In this document: in pieces, positions 52,001 to 60,935 of the stretch | Layout of the letters: each line of letters opens with the position of its first letter | Position numbering within the stretch: the first letter of the stretch is position 1 | Made by a program: the position numbers and the translations under genes | The notes under the pieces: model-generated | The model's input: only the letters and a program-made list of their open reading frames with translations | The model's database searches: none | Told to the model about the DNA's origin: nothing | From: Curvibacter cyanobacteriorum | GTDB lineage: Bacteria > Pseudomonadota > Gammaproteobacteria > Burkholderiales > Burkholderiaceae_C | Reading direction: 5' to 3' | Length of the DNA: 64,000 nt | Assembly (NCBI RefSeq): GCF_028649475.1 | Contig: NZ_JAQSIP010000005.1 | Coordinates: forward strand, 62,001-126,000

Positions 52001-54712
52001 ATGCAGCCCTTAGCCGAAAAATCCCGACTGGTGCAACGCCTGCGCCGCCGCTACGAGAACCTGTTGCATCTGTTGCCGCCGGGGCCGCCCACCCGGGCCA
52101 CGATGGCGGAGGCCCTGAGCGCCCTGCGCGAACGCCAATACGACACCAGCGCCGCCCTGCGCGTGCTGCGCCAGCTGGTGATGGAACGCCTGGTGGTGCT
52201 GGACTGCGAGCAACAGGCCGCACTGAGCACCGTGACCCGCGCGGTCACCGAACTCGCCGAACTGGCACTGGACGTGGCCTGCACCGAAGTCCAGCAAGAG
52301 CTGGACAGCCGGCACGGTGCGCCGCTGGCACCCAACGGCCAGCGTGCCGAGCTGTGGGTGATCGGCATGGGCAAGCTGGGGGCGCGCGAACTCAATGTGT
52401 CCAGCGACATCGACCTGATCTATGTCTATGACCACGACGGAGAGACCGCCGGTCTGGCCGACGGGCGCGGGCGCATCACCCACCACGAGTACTTTGCGCG
52501 CGCCGTGCGCATGATCTTCGCGCTGATTGGCGACACCACCGAACACGGCTTTGTGTTCCGCGTCGACCTGGCGCTGCGCCCCAACGGCAACTCGGGCCCG
52601 GCCGCGGTGTCTTTGTCGGCGCTTGAAGAGTACTTTCAGGTGCAGGGCCGCGAATGGGAACGCTTTGCCTGGCTCAAGAGCCGCGTCATCGCCCCGCGCG
52701 CCTGCCTGGCCAACCCCGGCGTGCAGCAGCTGCGGGGCGTGGTGCTGCCCTTTGTGTTCCGGCGCTACCTCGACTACAGCGTGTTCGAAGCGCTGCGCAT
52801 CCTGCACCGCCAGATCCGCGAACACGCGGCGCGGCGCAGTGCGGGCCACCCTGAGCGGGCCAACGACGTCAAGCTGTCACGTGGCGGCATCCGCGAGATC
52901 GAGTTCACCGTGCAACTGCTGCAGGTGGTGCGCGGCGGCCAATACCCCGAGCTGCGCTGCCGCCCCACGCTGGAGGCGTTGCAACGCCTGGCCCGCGCCG
53001 GCCTCATGCCCAGCGAAACCGCCGAGGCGCTGGCCCGCGCCTACACCTTCCTGCGCCGGGTGGAACACCGCATCCAGTACCTCGACGACCAGCAAACCCA
53101 CCTGCTGCCGACCCAGGACGACGACCTGAAATGGGTGGCGCAGACCCTGGGCTTTGACAACTACTGCCCGTTCCTGCACGAACTGGACGCCCACCGCGAA
53201 CTCGTGGCGCAGGAGTTCGACATCCTGTTGGGCCAGAGCGACGGGCAAAAAACCTGCCGTGGTGGCGGCTGCGGCGGCCCCAAAGGCGGCCAGCCGCCGG
53301 CCGAGATCGAAGGCTTGCTGGAGCAACTGCCCGAGCGCCTGCGCGAGCGCCTGGAGCTGTGGCGCGAGCACCCGCGCGTGCTGGCCCTGCGCGAGGACGT
53401 GCGGGCCCGCCTGATCCGCCTGATCCAACGCAGCAGCCTGTGGGTGCGCGAAGGTCGGGTCACCGAAGCCTCCGCGCTGCAACTGGTCAACTGGCTCGAA
53501 CCGCTGCTGCGCCGCGAGAGCTACCTGGCGATGCTGCTCGAACGCCCCGCGGTGCACGAGCGCCTGATGCACCTGCTGGGGGCGGCCCGCTGGCCGGCCC
53601 GCTACCTGCTGCAACACCCCGGCGTGATCGATGAACTGGCCAGTGACGCGATGTTCAGCGAACGCTTCAACGCGGCCGAGTTCAAGGACGAGCTGTCGCG
53701 CCGCATCGGCTCGCTGCGCTCCACCGGCGAGGACGACGAGGAAACCCTGCTCAACCTGCTGCGCCGCGCCCACCATGCGGAAACCTTCCGCACGCTGGCC
53801 CGCGACGTCGAGGGCCGCCTGAGCGTCGAGCAGGTGGCCGACGACCTGAGCCTGCTGGCCGACACCCTGTTGCAGATCACCGTGCGCTGGTGCTGGGAGC
53901 GGCTGAAGAACCGCCACCGCAGCGACGCCGACCTGCCGCAGTTCGCCATCATTGGCTACGGCAAGCTGGGGGGCAAGGAGCTGGGCTACGGCAGCGACCT
54001 CGACATCGTGTTTGTCTACGAAGACGAGGACGAGCGCGCACCCGAGGTGTTTGCCGCCTTTGTGCGCAAGCTCATCAACTGGCTCAGCGTGAAGACCGGC
54101 GAGGGCGATCTGTACGAGATCGACACCGCGCTGCGCCCCAACGGCAACTCGGGCCTGCTGGTGACCACCTTCGAGGCCTATGCCAAATACCAGGCCCAGC
54201 GTGGCAGCAACACCGCCTGGACCTGGGAACACCAGGCCATGACCCGGGCCCGGTTCGTGCTGGGCAGCCCAGCATTGCAAGCGCGCTTTGACGCCGTGCG
54301 CGAGGCCGTGATCACCGCCCCGCGCGACGCCCAGGCGCTGCGCCAGGAGATCGTCACCATGCGCGAACGGGTGCGCAGCGCGCACCCCGTGCGACCCGGG
54401 CAGTTTGACGTCAAACACAGCGTCGGCGGCATGGTGGACGCCGAGTTCGCCGTGCAGTACCTGGTGCTGTCGCAGTCGGGCCAGCACCCCGAGCTGCGCG
54501 CCAACGTGGGCAACATCGCGCTGCTGCAACGCGCCGAAGCCACCGGCCTGCTGCCCCCTGGCGTGGGCGAGGGCGCCGCGGCGGCCTACCGCGAGCTGCG
54601 CCGCATCCAGCACCAGGCGCGCCTCAACGAAGAACCGACCCAGGTCGACCCCGCGCAGGTGAAAGCCGAGCGCGAGGCGATCGAGGCGCTCTGGAGCGCG
54701 GTTTTCAAGTGA
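52001..54712 (+). CDS. glnE: bifunctional glutamine synthetase adenylyltransferase/deadenylase
   Basis: GlnE (903 residues) adenylylates and deadenylylates glutamine synthetase according to nitrogen state. Two nucleotidyltransferase domains are seen: an N-terminal one (adenylyl-removing) with S-S-D-I-D-L-I-Y-V-Y near 133-142 and a C-terminal one (adenylyl-transferring) with G-S-D-L-D-I-V-F-V-Y near 663-672, each followed by R-P-N-G-N-S-G. A Gly/Cys-rich insert (about 420-440) lies in the central regulatory region. ATG 52001 is used; GAAGG lies 9 bases upstream and no better start exists. Confidence 0.95.
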   Translation: MQPLAEKSRLVQRLRRRYENLLHLLPPGPPTRATMAEALSALRERQYDTSAALRVLRQLVMERLVVLDCEQQAALSTVTRAVTELAELALDVACTEVQQELDSRHGAPLAPNGQRAELWVIGMGKLGARELNVSSDIDLIYVYDHDGETAGLADGRGRITHHEYFARAVRMIFALIGDTTEHGFVFRVDLALRPNGNSGPAAVSLSALEEYFQVQGREWERFAWLKSRVIAPRACLANPGVQQLRGVVLPFVFRRYLDYSVFEALRILHRQIREHAARRSAGHPERANDVKLSRGGIREIEFTVQLLQVVRGGQYPELRCRPTLEALQRLARAGLMPSETAEALARAYTFLRRVEHRIQYLDDQQTHLLPTQDDDLKWVAQTLGFDNYCPFLHELDAHRELVAQEFDILLGQSDGQKTCRGGGCGGPKGGQPPAEIEGLLEQLPERLRERLELWREHPRVLALREDVRARLIRLIQRSSLWVREGRVTEASALQLVNWLEPLLRRESYLAMLLERPAVHERLMHLLGAARWPARYLLQHPGVIDELASDAMFSERFNAAEFKDELSRRIGSLRSTGEDDEETLLNLLRRAHHAETFRTLARDVEGRLSVEQVADDLSLLADTLLQITVRWCWERLKNRHRSDADLPQFAIIGYGKLGGKELGYGSDLDIVFVYEDEDERAPEVFAAFVRKLINWLSVKTGEGDLYEIDTALRPNGNSGLLVTTFEAYAKYQAQRGSNTAWTWEHQAMTRARFVLGSPALQARFDAVREAVITAPRDAQALRQEIVTMRERVRSAHPVRPGQFDVKHSVGGMVDAEFAVQYLVLSQSGQHPELRANVGNIALLQRAEATGLLPPGVGEGAAAAYRELRRIQHQARLNEEPTQVDPAQVKAEREAIEALWSAVFK

Positions 54713-54761
54713 GGTTCATCGGCGGTCGGGGCCCGGCCCCGCCCCCTACCAGGCCTGGCGC

Positions 54762-55412
54762 TCAGCCCGCGGCAGCGATCTGGCGCAAGGCCTGCTCGAA
54801 CACCTCGGGGGGCTGACCGCCCTGGATCAGGTGCCGGTCGTTGATGATCACCGCAGGCACCGAATGGATGCCGTGCTGCTGGTAGAAGGCCTCCTGGGCC
54901 CGCACCTCGTCGGCAAACTCGTCACTGGCCAGGATGGCCTGCGCGCGCTGCGGGTCCAGCCCCACCGAGGTGGCCAGCTCGACCAGCACCGCCGGGTCGG
55001 ACGGGTTGCGACCGGCACCGAAGTAAGCATCGAACAGCGCCTTCTTGAGCGCCAGCTGACGCCCCTCGCCCTCGGCCCAATGCAGCAGGCGGTGGGCGTC
55101 GAAGGTGTTGTAGATGCGGTCGCGGGCCGCCATGTTGAAGGCAAAACCCACCGAGGCACCACGCTGGCGGATGGCCTCACGGTTGGCGGCACTTTGCTCG
55201 GGGGTGGCGCCGTACTTTTCAGCCAGGTGCTCGGTGATGTCCTGGCCTTCGGGGCCCATCTGCGGGTTCAGCTCAAAGGGCTGGAAATGCAACTCGGCCT
55301 GCACCTCGCCATCCAGGCGCTGCAGGGCCGTCTGCAGCCCGTTCAGGCCAATGGCGCACCAGGGGCAGGACACATCGGAAACAAAGTCAATTTTCAGGGC
55401 AGCAGCGGTCAT
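54762..55412 (-). CDS. DsbA-family oxidoreductase (FrnE-like)
   Basis: This 216-residue protein has a DsbA-like fold without signal peptide, so it is cytoplasmic. The redox motif is C16-P-W-C19, and the cis-Pro loop is H-S-V-P-A-V near the C-terminus. It belongs to the FrnE/2-hydroxychromene-isomerase-like branch, whose members are disulphide oxidoreductases. It is convergent with glnE and divergent from the YigZ gene across 135 bases. Natural substrates are unknown. Confidence 0.87.
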   Translation of the reverse strand: MTAAALKIDFVSDVSCPWCAIGLNGLQTALQRLDGEVQAELHFQPFELNPQMGPEGQDITEHLAEKYGATPEQSAANREAIRQRGASVGFAFNMAARDRIYNTFDAHRLLHWAEGEGRQLALKKALFDAYFGAGRNPSDPAVLVELATSVGLDPQRAQAILASDEFADEVRAQEAFYQQHGIHSVPAVIINDRHLIQGGQPPEVFEQALRQIAAAG

Positions 55413-55547
55413 GGGGCCTCACAGCAAGGGGTGGCGCCCAGTCAGCGCCAAAAGGGATCGAATGGCCGCATGGTAGGGGAAAGCGCGGCGGGCTGCAGCG
55501 CCCGGTCGGCACGGCACGGTGCCGGCTCGGGTTAAGCTCCGGGCGCC

Positions 55548-56135
55548 ATGCCCCAGACCCTTGCCGCGCCCGCCCACGCTGAACTGATCATCAAGAAGAG
55601 CCGCTTCATCTGCTGCGTCCAGCCCATGAGCGACCGCAGCGCAGCCCAGGCGGTGGTGCAACAGTTGCGCGCCGAACACCCCGGCGCCGCCCATGTGTGC
55701 TGGGCCTTGCTGGCGGGTGGGCAGTCGGCGGCGGTGGACGATGGCGAACCCGGGGGCACCGCGGGCCGCCCCATGCTCGATGTGCTGCGCCACCAAGACC
55801 TCGAGGGCGTGCTGGCCACGGTGGTGCGTTACTTTGGCGGCGTCAAGCTCGGCGCCGGCGGGCTGGTGCGGGCCTACACCGACAGCGTGGCCCAGGCGCT
55901 GCTGGCCGCCCCCAAAGTGAAGCTGGAGAAATGGAGCGCGTTGCGCTGCAGCGTGCCCTATGCGCTTGAGGGCACGCTGCGCCGCGAGCTGGAGGCCGCG
56001 CAGGCCGAGCTGCTCGACGTGCAACACGGCAGCGTGGTGGTGGCCCACTGGCGCTTGCCCGCATCGCGTGAATCGGCCCTGGTCGCCCGCTTGCAGGAGA
56101 TCGGCCAAGGCCGGCTGGCCTGGCTGGAAACCTGA
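55548..56135 (+). CDS. YigZ/IMPACT family protein
   Basis: This 195-residue protein has an N-terminal IMPACT/UPF0029 domain (about 10-115, with I-K-K-S-R-F-I, D-D-G-E-P-G-G-T-A-G-R-P-M and V-V-R-Y-F-G-G-V-K-L-G-A-G-G-L-V-R-A-Y) and a ferredoxin-like C-terminal domain. Cytoplasmic, related to translation-associated IMPACT; the bacterial function is not established. Start ATG 55548. The 152-base gap after it precedes the HD-GYP-like gene and has no clear gene or terminator. Confidence 0.92.
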   Translation: MPQTLAAPAHAELIIKKSRFICCVQPMSDRSAAQAVVQQLRAEHPGAAHVCWALLAGGQSAAVDDGEPGGTAGRPMLDVLRHQDLEGVLATVVRYFGGVKLGAGGLVRAYTDSVAQALLAAPKVKLEKWSALRCSVPYALEGTLRRELEAAQAELLDVQHGSVVVAHWRLPASRESALVARLQEIGQGRLAWLET

Positions 56136-56287
56136 GTGCCCCGGGCGGACGCTCGACCTGTCTCAGTGAAGCGATGCAAAATTCATACAAATTGAGACAA
56201 AAAATTGGGCTCAACGGCTTGACAGCCGAGTCACCGTGCGAACGGGTGCCTCTCCAAGAGCCAAAAACCTCATAATCAATTTCGATC

Positions 56288-57505
56288 ATGAAGCTCGTCA
56301 AGCTCGACCTCGAAACCATCCCCCTGGGCTACCCACTGCCTTTTGTGCTGCGCAGCAGCACCGGCGTGTTGTTGGCCCAGAAGGGCTATGTGGTGCAGTC
56401 CAAAGAAGAGCTGCAGGCCATGGCCATGCGGGGGCTGAACCTGTGCGTGGACACCGACGAGTCCGGCGACAGCCACCGGGCCTATGTCAGCAAGCTGCAC
56501 GCCATGGTGCGCGAGGGCAAGACCCTGGGCACGATCGCCTCAACCCAGTTCATCACCGACGGCAAGGGCCCCGAAAGCACCGCCCCGACCATCACCGACC
56601 CCAGCCGGCGCCCCAACTGGCATGACATCCAGGTGCGCGCCAACGGCATGCTGCGCAACCCCGACAGCAGCGGCTTCATGACCCGCCTGTTCCAGTTGCA
56701 CGCCGACCTGATGCTGCTGATGCAGCGCCAGACCGACGCCACCCTGTTCGCGCTGATGCACCTGTCCGCCAGCGAGACCCGCATGTACAGCGCCACCCAC
56801 GCGATGCTGGTGTCGGTGGTCTGCATGTTGGCGGCGCGCAACGTGCTCAACTGGACCGAAGACCAGGTCAGCTGCCTCGGCAAGGCCGCGCTGACCATGA
56901 ACATCAGCATGACCGAAATGCAGGACCAGTTGGCGCAGCAAGCCCAGCCGCTGACCAACCTGCAGGTGCAGACCATCGAAACCCACTCGGCCCAGTCGGT
57001 CGAACTGCTGAAGAAACTGGGCGTCGAAGACCCCGACTGGCTGGAGGCGGTGGCGCACCACCACGACCGCAAGCCCGGCCCCCTGGGGACACGGCCGATT
57101 GCCCAGCAGATGGCGCGGCTGATCCAGCGCGCCGACATTTTTGGCGCCCGCATGGCGCCGCGCGCCACGCGCTCGCCGCTGCCGTCGACCGCGGCCATGC
57201 AAGGCAGCTACTTTGACGAAGAAAAGAAAGTCGACGAAGCCGGCGCCGCCCTGATCAAGGCCGTGGGCATGTACGCGCCCGGTTCCTACGTGAAGCTGGC
57301 GTCGGGCGAGATCGCCGTGGTGACCAAGCGCGGTCAGACCCCCAGCACGCCACGCGTGGCGGTGCTGCTCAACCGCCAGGGCATGGCCACCGCCGAACCC
57401 ACCGCACGGGACACCGCCCAGGCCAACTTCAAGGTCACCAGCGGGGTGCCGGTGCGCGAGGTCAAAACCCACCTGCCCCTGGAGCGCCTGCTGACCCTGA
57501 TGTAG
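56288..57505 (+). CDS. degenerate HD-GYP-domain protein
   Basis: This 405-residue protein has an N-terminal segment with P-L-P-F-V-L-R-S-S-T-G-V-L-L (about 16-29) and a helical domain that follows HD-GYP spacing: H171, H233, H257-H258 and D283 are present, but the region that should read H-D-I-G-K reads A-L-T-M-N-I-S-M (201-208), and the G-Y-P loop is H-H-H-D-R-K-P-G-P. Two metal ligands of the HD pair are therefore missing, so c-di-GMP hydrolysis is unlikely. It may be a c-di-GMP or protein-binding adaptor. A C-terminal beta segment (about 340-400) completes it. Confidence 0.75.
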   Translation: MKLVKLDLETIPLGYPLPFVLRSSTGVLLAQKGYVVQSKEELQAMAMRGLNLCVDTDESGDSHRAYVSKLHAMVREGKTLGTIASTQFITDGKGPESTAPTITDPSRRPNWHDIQVRANGMLRNPDSSGFMTRLFQLHADLMLLMQRQTDATLFALMHLSASETRMYSATHAMLVSVVCMLAARNVLNWTEDQVSCLGKAALTMNISMTEMQDQLAQQAQPLTNLQVQTIETHSAQSVELLKKLGVEDPDWLEAVAHHHDRKPGPLGTRPIAQQMARLIQRADIFGARMAPRATRSPLPSTAAMQGSYFDEEKKVDEAGAALIKAVGMYAPGSYVKLASGEIAVVTKRGQTPSTPRVAVLLNRQGMATAEPTARDTAQANFKVTSGVPVREVKTHLPLERLLTLM

Positions 57506-57546
57506 GCGCGCGGGTCCGGCCCAGCCAAGCCGCCCCCAAGCCAAAC

Positions 57547-57571
57547 AAAACGGCCCGCGAAGGGCCGTTTT
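57547..57571. terminator. bidirectional terminator
   Basis: AAAACGGCCC and GGGCCGTTTT form a 10-bp perfect stem around GCGAA, with A-rich and T-rich ends. It serves the HD-GYP-like gene (+) and the ferritin-like gene (-). Confidence 0.9.
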
Positions 57572-57640
57572 GCTGGGGCGCGTCGCGCAGCGTGAAACCC
57601 GCGGCGCCAGGGGACTGTGCAGCCCCCGGGTCGACTTGGA

Positions 57641-58507
57641 TCAGACCGGCTGAACGCCGGCCACCGGCACCGCGGGCGCCAGGCTGGCGGCCAGCTCCTT
57701 GCGGTAGCGGTTGAGTTCCTGCACGCTCTTGAAGCTGCGGTCCATCAGCAGGCTCATGTTGTGCAGGATGCGGTCCACGACCTTGGTTTCCCACACGGCG
57801 TCGAAATTGATCTGCTTGTCCAGCCAGTGCTCCAGCCACTCGGGGTTGGGCAGGCGGCTCTGGATGGTGTCACGCGGGAACAGGTCCTTGTTGACGTGCA
57901 GATTGGTGGGGTGCAGCGCTTGCGCGGTGCGGCGGGCGCTGGCCATCAGCACGCCAACCTTGGTGAAGGCGGCCTTGGCTTCGTTGCCAAAGTTGTTGAT
58001 GGCGCGCTTCATGTAACGCAGGTAAGCGCCCCCGTGGCGGGCTTCGTCCTGGCTCAGCGTGGTGTAGATCTGCTTGATCACGGGCTCGGTGTGCCACTCG
58101 GAGGCACGGCGGTACCAGTGGTTGAGGCGGATTTCGCCGCAGAAATGCAGCATCAGGGTTTCCAGGGCCGGGGCCGGATCGAACTCGAAACGGATCTCAT
58201 GCAGCTCTTGCTCGGTGGGCACCAGGTCCGGGCGGAAGCGGCGCAGGTACTCCATCAGCACCAGCGAGTGCTTTTGCTCCTCGAAGAACCAGATCGACAT
58301 GAAGGCCGAAAAATCGCTGTCACCCCGGTTGTCGCGCAGGAACATCTCGGTGGCCGGCAGCGCCGCCCACTCGGTGATGGCATTCATCTTGATGGTCTGA
58401 GCCTGCTCGTCTGACAGCTTGGAGGCATCGAACTGGTCCCACGGAATGTCCTTGTCCATGTCCCAGCGGACGGACTCGAGTTGCTTGAAAAGTTCAGGGT
58501 AGAGCAT
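57641..58507 (-). CDS. di-iron ferritin-like protein
   Basis: This 288-residue soluble protein has a four-helix-bundle di-iron centre: E46, E77-x-x-H80, E125 and E155-x-x-H158, a full E ... ExxH ... E ... ExxH set. The overall length and sequence resemble acyl-ACP desaturase/ferritin-like oxidases rather than storage ferritins. It is likely an O2-using oxidase or desaturase, but the substrate is unknown. It lies next to the photolyase gene, separated by 50 bases on the same strand, so the two may be co-transcribed. Only family-level confidence is possible. Confidence 0.75.
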   Translation of the reverse strand: MLYPELFKQLESVRWDMDKDIPWDQFDASKLSDEQAQTIKMNAITEWAALPATEMFLRDNRGDSDFSAFMSIWFFEEQKHSLVLMEYLRRFRPDLVPTEQELHEIRFEFDPAPALETLMLHFCGEIRLNHWYRRASEWHTEPVIKQIYTTLSQDEARHGGAYLRYMKRAINNFGNEAKAAFTKVGVLMASARRTAQALHPTNLHVNKDLFPRDTIQSRLPNPEWLEHWLDKQINFDAVWETKVVDRILHNMSLLMDRSFKSVQELNRYRKELAASLAPAVPVAGVQPV

Positions 58508-58557
58508 GGCGATCTTTCGTTATTCCCCCAATTTTAAGGGCTAGGCTCAAAAAATCC

Positions 58558-60129
58558 TTACAAATCATCGAGATGGTCAAGGACATCGGCCGCGGTTTGG
58601 TTTATACGCAGCCGCTCCTCGGGGCTCAATCGTGCGGTGCTCTTGACCATCAGGGCGGTGCGGGGGTTGCGCGCCAGTTCGTCGGCGTGGCGCAACAGAA
58701 AGTGCCAATACAAGGTGGTGACCGGGCAGGCGCGCGGGCCGGTGCGCTGGGCGGGGTCGTAGGCACAGCCCTGGCAGTAGTTGCTCATGCGCTTGAGGTA
58801 CTGACCGCTGGCGATGTAGGGCTTGCTGGTGAAGCGCGGACCAGTGGCATGCAGGGCCATGCCCACGGTGTTGGGCAACTCGACCCACTCGACCGCGTCC
58901 ACGTACATGGCCAGGTACCAGTCGCTGACCTGGCGCGGTTCGATCTCGGCCAGCAGGGCGAACTGGCCGGTCACCATCAGGCGCTGGATGTGGTGGGCAT
59001 AGCCGTGGGTGAGGGTTTGCTGCACAACTTCGCGCTGGCAGGCCATGCGGGTCTGGCCGGTCCAGTACCAGGCGGGCAGGGCACGGTGGTGGTCAAAGTG
59101 GTTGGCTTCGGCCATCTGCGGCATGTCGAGCCAGTACAGGCCGCGGATGAACTCGCGCCAGCCCAGCACCTGCCGGATGAAGCCCTCGACGCTGGCCAGC
59201 GGCAGGTGCTGCTCACGCCAGGCGGCCTCGGCGGCGGCAATCACTTCGCGCGGGTCCAGCAAGTGCAGGTTCAAGGCCACCGACAACAGCGAATGCCAGC
59301 CCCAGGGCGTGCCGGTCCACATGGCATCCTGATACGGGCCAAACGGCGCCAATCGCACGCTGATGAAGCGCTCCAGCGCCTCCAACGCCTGGGCGCGCGT
59401 GACCGGCCAGACAAAATGGGCCAGGTCACCCGGGTGGTCCGGGAACAGCTCGGCCACCAGGGTCAGCACCTGCTCGGTGATGCGGTCCGGGGCAAACAAC
59501 TCGGGGGCCGCAATCGGGCCCGGCCCCGAGGCCGGGAAGCCCTGGCGGTTGTCGCTGTCGTAGTTCCATTGGCCGCCGGCCGGGTCACGGCCCTCCATCA
59601 GCACCCCGTGGCGGCGCCGCATGTCGCGGTAGAAGAACTCCATGCGCAGCGTCTTCTTGCCCTGCGCCCAGCGCGCGAACTCGGTGCGCGAGCACATGAA
59701 ATGCGGGTCTGCGAAGAGCTCAAGGTCCACCCCCAGGTCGTCGGCCAGCGCCTGGGCCGACGTCAGCGTGCGCCAGTCGCCAGGCTCACACAGGCGCAAG
59801 ACCCGGGGCTGCAGCGACTGCAGCACGCGCTGCGCGCGCCCGGCCAGGCTGGGCTCGTCGGCCATGTCGGTCAGGCGCACATAGGTGTAGGCCCAGCCGA
59901 GTCGGTGCACGTCGTTGCAGAAATGCCGCATCGCGGACAGGAAGACGGCGATGCGGGCGCGGTGGTTCCAGACCGCGCGGGCCTCGCCTGGCGCCTCCAC
60001 CATCAGCACATGGTCGGTGGCCGGGTTGAAGTCCACCAACGCCGGGTGGCCCATCCACAACTGGTCGCCCAACACCCACACCACCCGCTGCGGGCGGGTC
60101 CAGGCTGGGGCACTGCGGTCAGGGCTCAT
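58558..60129 (-). CDS. Fe-S bacterial cryptochrome/photolyase (PhrB-like)
   Basis: This 523-residue protein is of the deoxyribodipyrimidine-photolyase-related family (FeS-BCP), whose characterised members repair (6-4) photoproducts using FAD, a second chromophore and a [4Fe-4S] cluster. The four expected cysteines are present: C364 in R-M-A-C, C452 and C455 in Y-C-Q-G-C-A-Y-D, and C468 in A-C-P-V. The N-terminal antenna domain (V-L-G-D-Q-L) and the FAD-binding helical domain (Q-V-L-G-W-R-E-F-I-R-G) are complete. AGGAGG lies 5 bases before ATG 60129. It is divergent from gpx. Confidence 0.93.
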   Translation of the reverse strand: MSPDRSAPAWTRPQRVVWVLGDQLWMGHPALVDFNPATDHVLMVEAPGEARAVWNHRARIAVFLSAMRHFCNDVHRLGWAYTYVRLTDMADEPSLAGRAQRVLQSLQPRVLRLCEPGDWRTLTSAQALADDLGVDLELFADPHFMCSRTEFARWAQGKKTLRMEFFYRDMRRRHGVLMEGRDPAGGQWNYDSDNRQGFPASGPGPIAAPELFAPDRITEQVLTLVAELFPDHPGDLAHFVWPVTRAQALEALERFISVRLAPFGPYQDAMWTGTPWGWHSLLSVALNLHLLDPREVIAAAEAAWREQHLPLASVEGFIRQVLGWREFIRGLYWLDMPQMAEANHFDHHRALPAWYWTGQTRMACQREVVQQTLTHGYAHHIQRLMVTGQFALLAEIEPRQVSDWYLAMYVDAVEWVELPNTVGMALHATGPRFTSKPYIASGQYLKRMSNYCQGCAYDPAQRTGPRACPVTTLYWHFLLRHADELARNPRTALMVKSTARLSPEERLRINQTAADVLDHLDDL

Positions 60130-60323
60130 GCACACCTCCTGGCCTGCGGGCGGCTTGAGGGCCCCCGTCGGCGAATCTGACAACAAGCATCAAAGCGCAT
60201 GGCAAAAGACAGGGTCAATGAAGTGGCGCAAAAAATACCGACTAGTATTCAAACAATACTAAGCAGTATACTAGCGAGGAGATAAAAAGAGATCTTTCCC
60301 TCCACCACGGATCCGAGGCCTGC
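60130..60323. promoter_or_regulatory. divergent photolyase/peroxidase region with AT-rich dyads
   Basis: The core is a perfect dyad TAGTATT-CAAAC-AATACTA (60243-60261). Next to it is AGTATACT (60265-60272) and its flanks CTAGTAT and ATACTAG, so four related half-sites fall within about 35 bases in an AT-rich stretch. A ribosome-site-like GAGGAG (60276-60281) follows. This looks like an operator for a dimeric or tetrameric regulator controlling both divergent genes; MerR-type light regulators (LitR/CarH) are one possibility, and nothing in the window confirms it. Confidence 0.6.
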
Positions 60324-60935
60324 ATGCGACACCCACTCTACGCTTCCTTGCTGCCTTTGGCACTCTGCCTGCTACCGCTGGCCAGCGCTCACGCGGCCAC
60401 GCCGCCAGCCCCGACCGCCGCAGCCCCTGGCCCCGCGGCAGGCGCCGACGCAGCGTGCCCCAGCTTGCTGCAACACACCTTCCCGCGCCTGCAAGACGAA
60501 AAGCCCCAGGCGCTGTGCCAGTACAAGGGCAAGGTCTTGTTGGTGGTCAACACCGCGAGCTACTGCGGTTTCACGGGCCAGTACAAAGGACTCGAAGCCC
60601 TGCATGCGCGCTTCAAGGACCAGGGCCTCGTGGTGCTGGGCTTCCCGTCCAACGACTTTTCGCAGGAAACCGGCAACAACCAGCAGATTGCCGAGTTCTG
60701 CGAAAACACCTTCGGGGTGAAGTTCCCGATGTTCGCCAAGAGCAGCGTTGCCGGCGCCCAGGCTTCGCCGTTCTACAAGCAGCTGGCCCAGATCTCTGGC
60801 CAGACCCCACGCTGGAACTTCTACAAATACGTGATCAACCGGCAAGGCCAGGTGGTCGGGAGCTACTCAAGCATGACCGGCCCCGACGACAAAGCCCTGC
60901 TCAAAACCCTGCAACGTGAGTTGGCCGCCCCCTGA
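60324..60935 (+). CDS. exported glutathione-peroxidase-family protein
   Basis: This 203-residue thiol peroxidase has a signal peptide (about 1-24, A-S-A-H-A-A) so it works in the periplasm. The peroxidatic Cys is C81 in N-T-A-S-Y-C-G-F-T, with Q114 (N-D-F-S-Q-E-T-G), W164-N165-F as the other catalytic residues and a possible resolving Cys at C126. Such enzymes reduce hydroperoxides, usually with thioredoxin-like donors. It faces the photolyase gene divergently and sits upstream of the FAD oxidoreductase operon, consistent with a light-stress role. Confidence 0.9.
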   Translation: MRHPLYASLLPLALCLLPLASAHAATPPAPTAAAPGPAAGADAACPSLLQHTFPRLQDEKPQALCQYKGKVLLVVNTASYCGFTGQYKGLEALHARFKDQGLVVLGFPSNDFSQETGNNQQIAEFCENTFGVKFPMFAKSSVAGAQASPFYKQLAQISGQTPRWNFYKYVINRQGQVVGSYSSMTGPDDKALLKTLQRELAAP

